Shown: piece after piece, positions 63,269-64,000 of the stretch
Layout: every line of letters begins with the position of its first letter
Position numbering within the stretch: position 1 is the stretch's first letter
Assembly (NCBI RefSeq): GCF_014646335.1
Contig: NZ_BMNG01000017.1
Coordinates: 124,001 to 188,000 of the forward strand
Source of the DNA: Streptomyces lasiicapitis
GTDB taxonomy: Bacteria > Actinomycetota > Actinomycetes > Streptomycetales > Streptomycetaceae
DNA length: 64,000 nucleotides
Reading direction: 5' to 3'
Notes under the pieces: generated by a model
Database searches by the model: none
Told to the model about the DNA's origin: nothing
The model's input: the letters and a program-made list of their open reading frames with translations, nothing else
Translations under genes and position numbers: made by a program

Positions 63269-63311
63269 CCCCCGGCCCGGCGCACAGGGAAGGACCTGCA
63301 CACCGGGCCGG
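63269..63311 (-). terminator. Rho-independent terminator for tRNA-Gly, shared with kinase gene
   Basis: CCCCCGGCCCGG and CCGGGCCGGAGG pair with one mismatch. On the minus strand the stem is followed immediately by TTTTT, giving a canonical terminator for the tRNA transcript. In the other direction it follows the kinase stop by 26 bases. Confidence 0.75.
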
Positions 63312-63320
63312 AGGCCACAG

Positions 63321-63391
63321 AGCGGGCGACGGGAATCGAACCCGCGTAGCTAGTTTGGAAGACTAGGGCTCTACCATTGAGCTACGCCCGC
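63321..63391 (-). tRNA. tRNA-Gly (anticodon TCC)
   Basis: The 71-base minus-strand sequence folds as a cloverleaf: acceptor GCGGGCG/CGCCCGC, D arm GCTC-GAGC, anticodon arm CTAGT-CTTCCAA-ACTAG with TCC, variable CTAC and T arm GCGGG-TTCGATT-CCCGT. The 3' CCA is not encoded. It decodes GGA and GGG codons, which are rarer in Streptomyces. Confidence 0.95.
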
Positions 63392-63541
63392 ACAGCTCGC
63401 GCAGCAAACCCTCGCAGGTCAGCGTGCGCGGCACGGACAGCATCGTAGCGGGTCGGGGGCGTGCGCCGCACACCCCCCTTCACACCCCGATTAAGCGGGC
63501 GCCGCACGGCCTGCGGGCATGTACCCTACGTGTCGCACCGA

Positions 63542-63618
63542 CGGGGTGTGGCGCAGCTTGGTAGCGCGTCCGCTTTGGGAGCGGAAGGCCGTGGGTTCAA
63601 ATCCCGCCACCCCGACCA
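63542..63618 (+). tRNA. tRNA-Pro (anticodon TGG)
   Basis: A 77-base cloverleaf: acceptor CGGGGTG/CACCCCG, D arm GCGC-GCGC, anticodon stem CCGCT-TTGGGA-GCGG with TGG, and T arm GTGGG-TTCAAAT-CCCGC. It ends ACCA, so CCA is encoded. It lies 186 bases upstream of trigger factor, an arrangement common in Streptomyces. Confidence 0.95.
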
Positions 63619-63803
63619 GCACGATCCCCCGCTTTCCGTGGCCTGTTCCGGGGTGGGGACCGACATTCGCACGGCCCCGGCGGTCCGTCTTCCAAGATCG
63701 CATTGTGGGTCGGCTCCCGCGTGCCGTTACTATGCAAGCTGCGTGCCCGTGTGTCTCTCAACCGGGCAGAATCCAAGAAGTCAGCCCACAAGGAGACCGA
63801 ACC

Positions 63804-64000
63804 GTGAAGAGCGCCGTGGAGACCCTGAACCCGACCCGGGTTCGGCTCACTGTCGAGGTGCCCTTCGAGGAGCTCAAGGACAGCCTCGACGCGGCGTACA
63901 AGAAGATCAACCAGCAGGTCACGGTGAAGGGCTTCCGCAAGGGCAAGATCCCGGCCCGCGTCATCGACCAGCGGTTCGGCCGTGGTGCTGTGCTGGAGGA
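63804..64000 (+). CDS. tig: Trigger factor (N-terminal part, cut by window edge)
   Basis: A ribosome-associated chaperone and prolyl isomerase. The visible 65 residues, KSAVETLNPTRVRLTVEVPF onward, include the ribosome-binding signature GFRKGK (VKGFRKGKIPARVIDQRFG). AAGGAG lies eight bases before the GTG start. The rest of the gene, and in Streptomyces clpP genes after it, would lie to the right. Confidence 0.93.
   Translation, partial: MKSAVETLNPTRVRLTVEVPFEELKDSLDAAYKKINQQVTVKGFRKGKIPARVIDQRFGRGAVLE

Overview
This is a high-GC actinobacterial chromosome segment, almost certainly from Streptomyces. Signs are third-position G/C codons, long spurious frames antisense to real genes, GTG and TTG starts, many secreted peptidases, an ECF sigma factor with a membrane partner, a PASTA-less Ser/Thr kinase and mycothiol-type redox genes. 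From memory, the order (tig - tRNAs - kinase - rpiB/Nei - permeases - sodF - pepN - S8 protease - asd - pepN - malQ - ROK/sugar ABC operon) follows the Streptomyces coelicolor core region from about SCO2620 to SCO2660, read in reverse. No rRNA, phage, insertion sequence, CRISPR array or large secondary-metabolite cluster was seen.

Layout: 1-3.6 kb is a ROK-repressed sugar (probably chitosan-oligosaccharide, csn-like) ABC importer on the minus strand. 3.6-12.4 kb holds an MscS channel, an HNH protein, a repeat-containing small ORF translationally adjacent to malQ, a MarR regulator divergent from a drug/metabolite exporter, a second exporter and a LysR regulator. 12.8-15.3 kb is aminopeptidase N. 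15.5-20.6 kb is a five-gene NMT1/SsuA-type ABC importer plus flavin monooxygenase operon, the least explained metabolic unit here. 20.8-26.6 kb carries DUF1203, LysR/MFS, asd and an ECF sigma/membrane partner pair. 26.9-38.6 kb is rich in secreted hydrolases (M28 aminopeptidase, S8 subtilase, Tat metallophosphoesterase, beta-lactamase-fold hydrolase, S1 protease) plus a PD-(D/E)XK-like protein. 38.7-50.5 kb has a second M1 aminopeptidase, a DsbA-like protein, sodF, three APC amino-acid permeases, bioY and a BBE oxidoreductase. 50.7-64 kb has rpiB, a Nei glycosylase, an Eis-type acetyltransferase, a PP2C phosphatase, an ABC exporter with a coupled HD hydrolase, an acyltransferase, a kinase, two tRNAs and the start of trigger factor.

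Two themes recur. First, peptide and amino-acid turnover: several secreted or cytosolic peptidases, three amino-acid permeases and asd. Second, a dispersed composite inverted repeat sits downstream of several genes (near 5.7, 17.4, 20.6, 38.6, 51.2 and 54.8 kb). In one place it has been absorbed into the 3' end of an ABC permease gene while the ATGA overlap with the next gene is kept. I did not find a convincing wholly new defence or biosynthetic system; the most promising leads are listed as findings with modest scores.
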